DNA from: JAKATY01 sp038876335
Lineage (GTDB): Archaea > Micrarchaeota > Micrarchaeia > Micrarchaeales > Micrarchaeaceae
Assembly: GCA_038876335.1 (NCBI GenBank)
Contig: JAVYYS010000001.1
Location: forward strand, 1-32,949
DNA: 32,949 nucleotides
Reading direction: 5' to 3'
Below, one piece after another: positions 7,669-15,507 of the stretch. The position numbers and the translations under genes were made by a program. How positions within the stretch are numbered: position 1 is the stretch's first letter; each line of letters begins with the position of its first letter. The notes below the pieces were generated by a model, which was given only the letters and a program-made list of their open reading frames with translations, made no database searches and had not been told where the DNA came from.

Positions 7669-8070
7669 TCATTCCTCTTTCCTCATTTCTTCATTCTCTT
7701 TCTCTTCTTTTCCATTTTCTTCTTCTGCTACCTGTTTGTGCTCCTGCTTTTTATCTTTTGTGGCCTGATCCGAGTAGTCTGATTGCAGTATGCTTGAGTT
7801 CCCAGGGTCTATTATGGAAACTGCGGAAACCGAAAAGGGTTTGCCACACACGGCGCCGAGCTCTACAGGATTGCCCTTGAAGATTACAATTTTTAGCCCA
7901 GCCAGATTAGCAAGATGCCTTATCTCTGCGTGCAGCTCCTTCTCTCCACTCTCAGCCAGGACTACAAGCTTAGAGCTACCATTGTTTACCGAAGCAATTA
8001 CGCTGTTCGCTCCTACCGCTACCTCTCCGCTGTCAACAGCGAGGCGTATATCCCCAGATAGGTCTGCCAT
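7669..8070 (-). CDS. rpl30e: Ribosomal protein L30e (eL30) with charged C-terminal tail
   Basis: The first 95 residues match L30e, an L7Ae-like fold of the large subunit: DIRLAVDSGEVAVGANSVIASV, KLVVLAESGEKEL, LAGLKIVIFKGNPVELGAVCGKP and VSAVSIIDPGNSSI. Typical archaeal L30e is about 100 residues. Here about 35 extra residues of Lys, Glu, Gln and Asn follow and look disordered. In many archaea L30e is followed by nusA and then S12-S7-EF1A; here S12 follows directly after 4 bases, nusA is missing, and the cluster ends in EF-2. It starts with ATG and is the first gene of the cluster. Confidence 0.9.
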   Translation of the reverse strand: MADLSGDIRLAVDSGEVAVGANSVIASVNNGSSKLVVLAESGEKELHAEIRHLANLAGLKIVIFKGNPVELGAVCGKPFSVSAVSIIDPGNSSILQSDYSDQATKDKKQEHKQVAEEENGKEEKENEEMRKEE

Positions 8071-8147
8071 TTAACTCACAATAGATGCATCACAGCGCAG
8101 TTGCCGTAAAGCAGGTGCAGAAATGCAAGTGTTGATAAAATTGAAAA

Positions 8148-8196
8148 TAAAGATATAAAAGCTATTCTATTGTTGAAGAAAGAAACATATATAATC
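8148..8196 (-). promoter_or_regulatory. Two TATA-like boxes upstream of L30e-S12-S7-EF2
   Basis: On the minus strand CGATTATATATG (about 8184-8196) and AGCTTTTATATC (about 8150-8162) lie about 115 and 80 bases before the L30e start. The rest of 8071-8239 has no gene or RNA that I can support. Confidence 0.35.
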
Positions 8197-8239
8197 GTTG
8201 CTGCGCGATGCGCAGACTGGAGTTGGAAAAAGAAAAAGT

Positions 8240-8494
8240 TCAATCGTACTCTATACCATCATTTTTAAGCCTATTTGTCCTTTCTTCATACTTCTTCATC
8301 TCCTCTTCTGTTTCCTTCCTCAAATACTTTAGGTATTCCTCCTTGTCCTTAAAACCATTTTCTCTGGCCTTCTCCTCCATTGACCTTCCCATTCCTGCAT
8401 AATCCCGATGCGCGCCCAGTATCCCAAAGTCATCTCTGCTATTTCCGCTGCCTTCCACTTTCAATCTAATTTCGCTTTTTCCAATGTCTGCCAT
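8240..8494 (-). CDS. Small charged helical protein, unknown function
   Basis: I do not recognise this 84-residue protein. The N-terminal half is polar, with a GSGNSRDDFGILGAHRDY segment. The C-terminal half (about 38-78) is strongly charged and likely one long helix, with repeated KEEYLKYL and EEEMKKYEE. There is no membrane segment and no cysteine. Support for a real gene is the ATG start with a good TATA box (CTTATAAATA on the minus strand) about 30 bases upstream, and the amphipathic sequence. It lies between the signal peptidase and the L30e cluster, all on the same strand, but seems to have its own promoter. Confidence 0.5.
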   Translation of the reverse strand: MADIGKSEIRLKVEGSGNSRDDFGILGAHRDYAGMGRSMEEKARENGFKDKEEYLKYLRKETEEEMKKYEERTNRLKNDGIEYD

Positions 8495-8523
8495 AGCAAT
8501 CGAATTATCTGTCAGTTGTGAGG

Positions 8524-8535
8524 TATTTATAAGCA
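8524..8535 (-). promoter_or_regulatory. TATA box for the 84-aa unknown protein
   Basis: CTTATAAATA on the minus strand lies about 30 bases before the ATG at 8494, which fits a leaderless or nearly leaderless transcript. Confidence 0.45.
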
Positions 8536-8591
8536 GTTTTCATTCCTCGCGTATTGTCTAACAATGTGCATGCGCTTTAAGCCATGCCGCC

Positions 8592-9602
8592 TCAACTGTG
8601 CAAAATGGTAGTGTTGCAGCCCAAGGGTTCGCTCAGCTGTCTGCTGAAAATGAGCCTCAAATATCCGATATACGGAACAACGAGTACAACCTTGCCTTCG
8701 ATGTAGCTGTTTCCTTGTTCAAACAGTATGGGTTCATTGCCAAACTGAATATCAAGGCCGGGGTTGTTGTCTCCTTTTGTAAGAATATAGTAGCCATTGC
8801 CCGCATGCACTATCGCATACACCCTATGCACTATGTAAGCATCGCCGAGCTGGTAGAAATAGTCCTGCGGGATGGTTTTGTATACGACTATTGAGTTGTT
8901 TCTGTCGCCCTGTATAGTTGTGTTGCCAATCGTTATGGATTTCGTATACGCTTCTGTAAACACGCTGCCGTTGCTCTCTTTTACCTGTGCCGTGCCGCAG
9001 CCGTATCTTATCAGATTGCTGCCCTGGTCATTTTGCGGTATTACGCTGCCTCTTCCCGAAAATGGGTATAGCGCAAGCTCGTCCCCGCTCCTATAAATGC
9101 TGGACACGCTGCCGCTGCTCGCGTTGTATGCTACACATGTGAGGAATTCGCTGCTAAAGTTCCTTAGCGTGGCGTTCCATTCCTGCCCGCTGACATTTAC
9201 TATGGGTGCATGCAGCTGCGAAACGCTTGAGACTCCGTCTATCGCCACCAAGTCTCCGCGGTGCAGCACCGGCAGCATGCTGCACGTGGGCACAACATTA
9301 AGCGGATACGGAGTGTTGAGCGCAAACTTGAGCCCGAACCAGAACACGAGCACAATCGCCACTGCTATTACTAGCTCTACGATGCTTCTCATTACCCCCT
9401 CTTCCTTTACGCTGCCTCCTATCTCGATGATTATCGTTATGATTATCAGCAGAAACAGCGCTATGCCGAAAAGTGCCGAGAGATTTGGTGAGCGCTGGAA
9501 AAGTATGTAAAGGGCAAACATCACTACAATCAGTACGTAGAGAGGCAGTGCGTTTATTCCCTTGCCCTCTGCCCGCTTTCTGTTTTTGCGCGTTTCTTTC
9601 AA
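8592..9602 (-). CDS. Signal peptidase I, SEC11-like, with large inserted outer domain
   Basis: It cleaves signal peptides from exported proteins at the membrane. Three hydrophobic segments lie near residues 18-36, 41-61 and 74-94. The catalytic serine is in PTCSMLPVLHRGD (Ser108). The archaeal/ER-type histidine, replacing the bacterial lysine, is in AYIVHRV (His259), and the conserved Asp lies in TKGDNNPG (about 278). About 150 residues separate Ser108 from His259, much more than in compact SEC11 enzymes, so an extra outer domain is inserted. It has many Asn-X-Ser/Thr sites and is rich in Ser. The start is the ATG at 9602, 19 bases after the SMC stop, and the two genes are probably co-transcribed. 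The mature C-terminal end has no clear membrane segment. Confidence 0.85.
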   Translation of the reverse strand: MKETRKNRKRAEGKGINALPLYVLIVVMFALYILFQRSPNLSALFGIALFLLIIITIIIEIGGSVKEEGVMRSIVELVIAVAIVLVFWFGLKFALNTPYPLNVVPTCSMLPVLHRGDLVAIDGVSSVSQLHAPIVNVSGQEWNATLRNFSSEFLTCVAYNASSGSVSSIYRSGDELALYPFSGRGSVIPQNDQGSNLIRYGCGTAQVKESNGSVFTEAYTKSITIGNTTIQGDRNNSIVVYKTIPQDYFYQLGDAYIVHRVYAIVHAGNGYYILTKGDNNPGLDIQFGNEPILFEQGNSYIEGKVVLVVPYIGYLRLIFSRQLSEPLGCNTTILHS

Positions 9603-9621
9603 CTATACCACTTCTGATGCC

Positions 9622-12600
9622 CTAAGCTTGTGCCGGAACCGCATTTGCGCTTCCGCCCTCGTAAGCCGCGATGTTTCGCTGGTCTGTAAAGCGTATGCCG
9701 ACAACCCTGGATTCGCCCTCCTGCCTTGTCACACCAACAGCAACATCCGCAGCCTGTATGAGTGCTGTGTTGTGGCTTACAACTATAAACTGGGACTTTC
9801 TGCTCAGCTCTTTGATAAGCTTCGAGAGCTTCTTGGAGTTTTCTTCGTCAAGCGCAGAGTCTATTTCATCAAATATGTAAAGCGACATTGGGTTCATCAT
9901 CTGTATCGATAATATAAGCATAATAGTTATAAGCGATTTCTCTCCTCCCGACATCGTTTCAACGCTGCTAGCTCTCTTTGTTTTGGATATGCTTACCACA
10001 AGCCCGGATTCGAACGGATTCTTTGGATCCGAAAGATGCAGTTGCGCTTCACCTTCAAATATATAGGGATAGAGTTTCGAGAAATTTTGATTCACCTTTT
10101 CTAGTGTTTCATTGAATACATTCAGCTTCTTAGATTCCACTTCGTTTATTATTGAGAGTATCGAGGCCTTCTCGCTCTCCAACGTGGAAAGCTTCTGCTC
10201 CGCCTCTTCAAGCATCTTTCTCCTCTCCTCATACATCTCTGGAGCCTTGAGGTTGACACTACCCAGCGCTTCTAGGTCTGCTTTCAGGAGCACCTCCTTC
10301 TCCTCAAGCTCTTTCAGCGAGAGGCCCTCTATAGGTATTACACCCTGATAAGATAGCAGCTCTGCCTTAATGTCGGCAAGCCTAGTCTGCGCCTGCGCTA
10401 TTTGCATCTCCTGGGCCTGCACCTCAGTTCTGGCTTTTGCCAGTTCGCTCTCCAACCTGCCTTTTTCGAAACTGAGCTTCGAAAGCTTTTCGTCAAGCTC
10501 TGAAGCTGACTTGAAGAGCACGGCAGACTTCGAATCATGCTCCTTTATCTGAATACCGAGTTCCTCCTTCGACTTTTCAAACCTGTCCATCTCTTCCTCC
10601 AATGCCTTCTTCCTCTCTTTAGAATCCTTTATCTGCGATGCATAGCCGCTTAGCTCAGCGCTTATTGCTTCCACCCGCTGTTGCATCATCTCGTTTTCTT
10701 TGCTGAGTGAAGCGAGCTCGACTCTAAGTTGCTCTGCTTCGTTTCTTACAGCACTAATCTTGGCGCGCTTCTCTTTGCTAGCTATGCTTCTGCCCTTTGT
10801 AGAAAGCATTTCTGAAATTGCAGAGTAGAGCGCACCGCTTTCCTCCTTCAGCTTCTGTATGTTCCTGCTAAATGCGGCTATACTTTCCCCAATTTTTTCA
10901 AGCCTCTCTTTGTTTGAGGCAAGTGCTTTCTCGTACTCATCCTTTTTGGACCGCAGCTCGCCTATTCTTGCCTTTGAATTTAGCAGCTCCGCCTTCATCC
11001 TTTTTGAATCAGAATCAAGCGTCATTATCCGCACTTCTGCTTCGGCAAGTTCCTTCCTCTGGCTTTCCATTGTGTAATCTACCTCTTCCACCTTTTTCTC
11101 CAGCGCGGCTTTGCTATTTTGCAGCTCCGTGAGCCTAGAGCTTAGCGCTATTGCGGAATGGGCGGCTTTGCTTCCTCCGCCGCTTACTACCCCTGATGCC
11201 TCTACCAGCTCCCCATCCAACGTTACAAATCTTGCTTTACCTATTCCGAGTTCTTTCGCTCTTGCTACGCTTTCTATGATAAAAGTATTGGAAAATACAA
11301 ATCTCATAGCCCTATCAAACTTTTTATCATACCTAATAAAATCGAGCAGCGGCTTGAGTTCCTTCTCGCTGCGCTGCTCTCGCACTATAACCTCATTCAT
11401 GGGTATGAATGAAGACCTCTCCAAGCCCTCTTCTTTAAGTATCTGTATAGCCCTCTCAGCATCGCTTATGCTTTCTACAATGAAATAGTTTAGCCTGCTC
11501 TGCGCGGCTGCCCATACCGCTTCCACGTATTTGCTGTCATACTCTATAAGGTCTTTGACTCTACCGTAGAACCCCTTTGCCATCGCCTTTTCCAGCATAC
11601 GCCCTATTTTGTCCGGCCCTCCATAAATCGAAAGTTTTTCCTTTATCTTAAAGATTTCGAGATCAGCTTTGCCTACTTCCTCTTTGAGCTTTGCCTCTTC
11701 ATCCAGCGCTATTTTGAGGCCTTCTTTCATATCCAAATAGCGCTTTTCGAGCTCTTTCCTCTCTTTGCTGTTGCTTTCAATCAGCGCTTCAGCTTTTGCA
11801 TACGCATCCAACTCCGATTTGAGTGCTTCTTCAGTTTCAGCGATCTTCTCCTCTGTAGTGTGCATAGAGTTGGAGAGCACGCCTCTTTCAAGTTCAAGCG
11901 CTGTACGGTCTTTCTCAAGCCTTTCTAGTTCAGTGCGGTCGCTTTCGTATTTATTAACCATTTGCGCATTATCCTCTTCCGAGAGTGCGTATACTTCGCT
12001 CTCGCCGAGCTCTCCTTCCAGCTGTTTAAGCCTGTCGCTTTTGCTTTTGATCGAAGACGCATTTGCCGCAAGCTTTGATTCAAGATCGCCCTTCTCTTTT
12101 TTGCGCGTGTCGGCTTGCTCCTCCGTGCGCACGATGCTCTCTTCAGTCGCTTTTATCTGCTCCTTTATTACAGCAATCTGCTTTGTCAGCTCCTCAACCC
12201 TGTGGTTTACAGAGTTTACCTCCGTGGACCTCTTATTCAGTTCTTCTGAAAGTTTTTGTTTCTCTGCGCTTATGCCATTTACCTCATTCAAATTGCTTTC
12301 AAGGCTCTTTGCAATCTCAGCAATCTTTTTTTCAAGTGTAGCGCGCGAATTCAGAAGCTTTTCATGTTCTTCAGTAAGCTGCTTCTCCCTGAGCTTTAGT
12401 ATGGTGTAGCGGGATCTTTTCAGCGTTCCTGTAATTTCAAAATAACGTTCTGCATCCCTTTTCTCCCCCTCCAGTTCTTTGAGGAAACCCTTTCTTTCAT
12501 TTATCATTATTTTTGCTTCGTTTATTTTGGTCTCTACCTTCTCCAATTCCTTGAGCGAAGTCTCCTTTTTCTCGTCAAATTCCTTTATGCCTGCAGCTAC

Positions 12601-13068
12601 ATCTATCAGCTCTCTCCTCTCTTTGGGATTGAGGTTAAGTATCCTTGTTATCTCTCCTTGCGTGATGGTGTTGGTAGTTTCTATTTCACTGCGGTGGGCA
12701 TGCAAAACGTCTATTACTTCCTGCCTGGTGACTCGCTTCCCATTGAGCCTATAGCCTACTTTACCATTAGATTTTACCCTTCTTGTTATCTCTATATTCT
12801 CGCTTCCAGAAAGCGTGGCTGAAACCCATGCCCTTTTTATTCCATCTTCAGGGTCTGGCTTTACGTTATTGTTTATCAACTGCGATACGTTGGTCACGCG
12901 CATTCTCTTTAGCGAAGTTTCGCCAAGCACAAAGAGCAGCGAATCGCATATGCTTGATTTGCCAGAACCATTCGGGCCCACTATGCAGTTGAATCCAGGG
13001 ATGAACTTTATCGATGCTTGCCTGAAAGACTTGAAGTTGTGGAGGGTGAGTTTCTCTAAGTGTAGCAT
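9622..13068 (-). CDS. smc: Chromosome segregation ATPase SMC
   Basis: SMC dimers organise and help separate chromosomes. The 1148 residues show the full layout: Walker A GPNGSGKSS at 31-39, a long first coiled coil (about 165-495), and a hinge (about 500-665) with YGRVKDLIEYD and the glycine-rich GVVSGGGSK. A second coiled coil follows (about 670-975). The C-terminal ATPase has the signature MSGGEKSL at about 1039-1046 and Walker B LYIFDEIDSALD shortly after. It ends in an Ala-rich tail. RAD50 is excluded because there is no zinc-hook CXXC at the hinge. No kleisin (scpA) or scpB lies next to it. The upstream neighbour is the membrane protease (49-base gap) and the downstream one the signal peptidase. 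It starts with ATG. Confidence 0.95.
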   Translation of the reverse strand: MLHLEKLTLHNFKSFRQASIKFIPGFNCIVGPNGSGKSSICDSLLFVLGETSLKRMRVTNVSQLINNNVKPDPEDGIKRAWVSATLSGSENIEITRRVKSNGKVGYRLNGKRVTRQEVIDVLHAHRSEIETTNTITQGEITRILNLNPKERRELIDVAAGIKEFDEKKETSLKELEKVETKINEAKIMINERKGFLKELEGEKRDAERYFEITGTLKRSRYTILKLREKQLTEEHEKLLNSRATLEKKIAEIAKSLESNLNEVNGISAEKQKLSEELNKRSTEVNSVNHRVEELTKQIAVIKEQIKATEESIVRTEEQADTRKKEKGDLESKLAANASSIKSKSDRLKQLEGELGESEVYALSEEDNAQMVNKYESDRTELERLEKDRTALELERGVLSNSMHTTEEKIAETEEALKSELDAYAKAEALIESNSKERKELEKRYLDMKEGLKIALDEEAKLKEEVGKADLEIFKIKEKLSIYGGPDKIGRMLEKAMAKGFYGRVKDLIEYDSKYVEAVWAAAQSRLNYFIVESISDAERAIQILKEEGLERSSFIPMNEVIVREQRSEKELKPLLDFIRYDKKFDRAMRFVFSNTFIIESVARAKELGIGKARFVTLDGELVEASGVVSGGGSKAAHSAIALSSRLTELQNSKAALEKKVEEVDYTMESQRKELAEAEVRIMTLDSDSKRMKAELLNSKARIGELRSKKDEYEKALASNKERLEKIGESIAAFSRNIQKLKEESGALYSAISEMLSTKGRSIASKEKRAKISAVRNEAEQLRVELASLSKENEMMQQRVEAISAELSGYASQIKDSKERKKALEEEMDRFEKSKEELGIQIKEHDSKSAVLFKSASELDEKLSKLSFEKGRLESELAKARTEVQAQEMQIAQAQTRLADIKAELLSYQGVIPIEGLSLKELEEKEVLLKADLEALGSVNLKAPEMYEERRKMLEEAEQKLSTLESEKASILSIINEVESKKLNVFNETLEKVNQNFSKLYPYIFEGEAQLHLSDPKNPFESGLVVSISKTKRASSVETMSGGEKSLITIMLILSIQMMNPMSLYIFDEIDSALDEENSKKLSKLIKELSRKSQFIVVSHNTALIQAADVAVGVTRQEGESRVVGIRFTDQRNIAAYEGGSANAVPAQA

Positions 13069-13116
13069 AATCCTACCTGGTCGCGCTTAATCTATTCCTT
13101 ATGTATTAGAATCTTT

Positions 13117-14232
13117 TTATTTGTTTCCTTCACTCTGCACAGCGGCTGCCACACCCTCTCTTTTCTTATGTAACTTATTTGAGACATGAAGCGCCAGTAT
13201 CGATTCTGTATGCTGTTCAGATAATATGCCAGCTATCTTTCTGCCGTTTGTCACAACAAGCAGCGCGGAATTGGCCGACTGCATCTCGCTGAGCGCCTTA
13301 TAAAGCCCTTCATTATAATCTATCTCCGGCAGTTTTATCCCGAACTCCGAGATAGGCCTTTCCATTATCTCGTAGTTGGGCAGCTGGCTTCGCGTAGGTA
13401 TCCTCGCAAGCTTTATGTTCCTTCCCTCTTTGAAGAGCACGATGTTTGTATGTTTTTTAAGCATTTTGCCATATACTCTATAGAGATTTTCGTTCTTGTT
13501 CACAATTATGAAATTCTTGCTTAGCGCATCACTGACATGGAGGTCCGATGCGTACTCCTTCATATATGCAGACTGGAGCTCCGCCTGCGATCCAGAGTAG
13601 AGGAACATTACTATGAAAATGTCGTAAAATACAAGGAACTCCCTGTATACAAGCGAGTATCCTTTCGCAAATACTGCGAATATTATTGTACCTAAGACAA
13701 AAAGCAACAGGACTATATTGCTTGCCTTTACTGTTATCTGCGTAGACCTAATGTAGCTTCTGCTTCTTTCGAGGTAGGCGCGGAAAACCCTCCCCCCATC
13801 AAGTGGAAATCCTGGCAGGAGGTTAAATATTCCTAAAAGCAGGTTTATCTCAAAGGTGAAAGTAATAGTCTGCCTTATTATTCCTGCGGGTGCAAACGGT
13901 ACGATTGCCCAAAATGCGAAACCTATAGCCAAGCTGGCAAGCGGACCCGCGAGCGCAATGTAGAACTCCTGTTTCGGCTTCACCGTATCAAGGTCCATAA
14001 CAGAAATGCCACCTATAGGCAGCAAAACAATCTTCTTCACTTTTATTTTGTAGTGCTGCGAGGTGAGAGAGTGCGAAAGCTCATGGAGCAGTACGCATAT
14101 GAAAAGTATAACGAAAAGGGCGAATACATACAGGCTTACAAGGAGCACGAACAGCAGAAGCAAAAGGAAGGACCAGTGGAGCTCTATTTCTATGCCCGCT
14201 ATCTTTCCTATTGTAGGAGAAAATCCCGCCAT
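13117..14232 (-). CDS. Site-2-type membrane zinc protease (M50) with CBS-like C-terminus
   Basis: This is an intramembrane metalloprotease of the S2P family. The zinc motif HELSH lies in a membrane segment at about residues 50-54, and the second signature NLLPGFPLDGGRVFRA, with the third zinc ligand Asp, at about 150-165. About six hydrophobic segments cover residues 18-240. The remaining 130 residues are soluble and resemble a degenerate CBS pair (SDALSKNFIIVNKNENLYRVY; EGLYKALSEMQSANSALLVV), a domain seen in one S2P branch as a nucleotide sensor. The TTG at 14259 opens the frame, but ATG 14232 has GGGTA upstream and gives the normal N-terminus MAGFSPTIGKIAGIEIELHW. The substrate is unknown. 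It lies upstream of smc on the same strand. Confidence 0.88.
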   Translation of the reverse strand: MAGFSPTIGKIAGIEIELHWSFLLLLLFVLLVSLYVFALFVILFICVLLHELSHSLTSQHYKIKVKKIVLLPIGGISVMDLDTVKPKQEFYIALAGPLASLAIGFAFWAIVPFAPAGIIRQTITFTFEINLLLGIFNLLPGFPLDGGRVFRAYLERSRSYIRSTQITVKASNIVLLLFVLGTIIFAVFAKGYSLVYREFLVFYDIFIVMFLYSGSQAELQSAYMKEYASDLHVSDALSKNFIIVNKNENLYRVYGKMLKKHTNIVLFKEGRNIKLARIPTRSQLPNYEIMERPISEFGIKLPEIDYNEGLYKALSEMQSANSALLVVTNGRKIAGILSEQHTESILALHVSNKLHKKREGVAAAVQSEGNK

Positions 14233-14298
14233 CAAAATTACCCAAATGCCCCGTGTCAATTCTTGCTAGAAAATGGCACAAGAGTACTTTATACAATC

Positions 14299-14350
14299 CA
14301 TTATAAAAGTCATTATGCAAGCCATTATAAGCCATAAAATATAAAATAAA
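14299..14350. promoter_or_regulatory. AT-rich divergent promoter region between S2P protease and phosphoesterase
   Basis: The 257-base gap 14233-14489 holds repeated CATTATAA/CATTATG words (14299-14332) that on the minus strand give TATA boxes such as CTTATAATGG for the protease gene. Downstream CATAAAATATAAAATAAAG (14334-14352) could serve the plus strand. No gene or structured RNA was seen here. Confidence 0.3.
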
Positions 14351-14489
14351 GCAATATCTATTTTTGCTATGCAATTAAGAATAACTTAATCTGTAAAGCA
14401 TGCAAGTATGCAGGGCACTATCATCGATCCTTTTCCCGCGCATGCAATAATGTAGAATTGAAATAAAGCAGTAAGACTACGGTGTTTGT

Positions 14490-15272
14490 TTGCAGAGATT
14501 ATTAAAGGATCCAAACCTCAAATTCCTATACGAAAAGCCAGCGCTTCTTATAAGGGCAGGCCTGCAAAAACATCTTGTTATAGGGGATTTGCATATAGGC
14601 GCAGAGTCAAATTTGATGGAAAAGGGGATTCACGTATACGAGTTTGCTGAATCAATGTCTAAAAAGATAAAAAAACTGATGAACACTTACCACGTGCAAA
14701 GCATCATTATTCTAGGAGATGTTAAGGAAAGCATACTTTATCCAGAAGAAAGGGAGGCTAAGGCGGTAAGATCATTTTTCGATTCTTTATCTGATTATGA
14801 AGTGCATGTCGTGCGGGGCAACCACGATGCGCACCTTTCTGAAATTATAGGCCTGCCATTAGAGGACGAGCTGCTCCTCGGAGAATTTGCACTTCTCCAC
14901 GGGCATATGTGGCCCAGTAAAAAGGCGATGATGAAGAAGTATATAATATCTGCGCATAATCATATCGCAGTTTCAATGAAGGATAGCAAGGGCGCAAATT
15001 ACTTCTATAAAGCATGGCTCGTTTCTAGGGAAGGGCACAACATCGGAAAATACTATCCACGCCATAAGGCCGGAATAAAACTCATCTCTATGCCAGCATT
15101 TAACGATCTTATAGTCGGCACAAGCATAACGAGATTCTCTATGAAAGAGAATCTAAGCCCAATATTCAGAAATGGGGTATTTGACTATGAAAGTGCCGAG
15201 GTCTACCTGCTAGGTGGCGAGTTTGCCGGCATTGTTTCGTACTTAAGCAAAAAACAGGTAAATTGGGTATAG
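14490..15272 (+). CDS. ICC-like metallophosphoesterase
   Basis: This is a calcineurin-like phosphoesterase of the type often annotated as COG1407. The metal-binding blocks are all visible: VIGDLHIGAES (about 31-41), ILGDVKES (about 74-81), VRGNHDAH (about 109-116), LLHGHMWP (about 135-142) and SAHNH (about 154-158). The physiological substrate of this group is not established, and some members sit beside DNA helicase genes, which is not the case here. The start is TTG 14490 with GGTG 5 bases upstream; no ATG lies near. It is transcribed divergently from the S2P gene across a 257-base AT-rich gap and meets rpoK tail to tail. Confidence 0.85.
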   Translation: MQRLLKDPNLKFLYEKPALLIRAGLQKHLVIGDLHIGAESNLMEKGIHVYEFAESMSKKIKKLMNTYHVQSIIILGDVKESILYPEEREAKAVRSFFDSLSDYEVHVVRGNHDAHLSEIIGLPLEDELLLGEFALLHGHMWPSKKAMMKKYIISAHNHIAVSMKDSKGANYFYKAWLVSREGHNIGKYYPRHKAGIKLISMPAFNDLIVGTSITRFSMKENLSPIFRNGVFDYESAEVYLLGGEFAGIVSYLSKKQVNWV

Positions 15273-15291
15273 TAAGCAGTTACGCCAATAT

Positions 15292-15495
15292 CTATCTGGC
15301 TTCTTCCCCATGTCTCAAGATAGTTATTGGTATTATACCTCTTTCAAACTCAAGCTCTGCCAGTTCGAGCGGGTCTACTACCCCTTCCGGAACTTCCATC
15401 AGCGGAGGCGCTCCATATGCCAACTGCAGCGCTCTTGCTCCTATAATTCTTGCTTTTTCATACTTAGTATACTTCTGAACTCCTTTTTCAGACAT
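15292..15495 (-). CDS. rpoK: DNA-directed RNA polymerase subunit K (Rpb6/omega homologue)
   Basis: This small subunit helps assemble and stabilise the archaeal RNA polymerase. The 67 residues contain the signature KYTKYEKARIIGARALQLAYGAPP, then VDPLELAELEFERGIIPITILR, the diagnostic pattern of RpoK/Rpb6. The length is normal for archaeal K. It starts with ATG 12 bases after the stop of the geranylgeranyl reductase gene, which suggests a joint transcript. In many archaea rpoK is near rpoN or ribosomal genes, so this context is unusual. Confidence 0.95.
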   Translation of the reverse strand: MSEKGVQKYTKYEKARIIGARALQLAYGAPPLMEVPEGVVDPLELAELEFERGIIPITILRHGEEAR

Positions 15496-15507
15496 AGCAC
15501 CATCTTT

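Noticed and set aside
7009..7782. 257-aa plus-strand frame with hydrophobic C-terminus
   Set aside because: It covers parts of S7, S12 and L30e on the other strand. The Phe-rich end mirrors the Lys/Glu-rich tail of L30e.
11765..12409. 214-aa plus-strand frame rich in Ser
   Set aside because: It lies opposite the SMC coiled coil. The Ser/Leu-rich composition is what the reverse of Glu/Lys-rich coding DNA gives.
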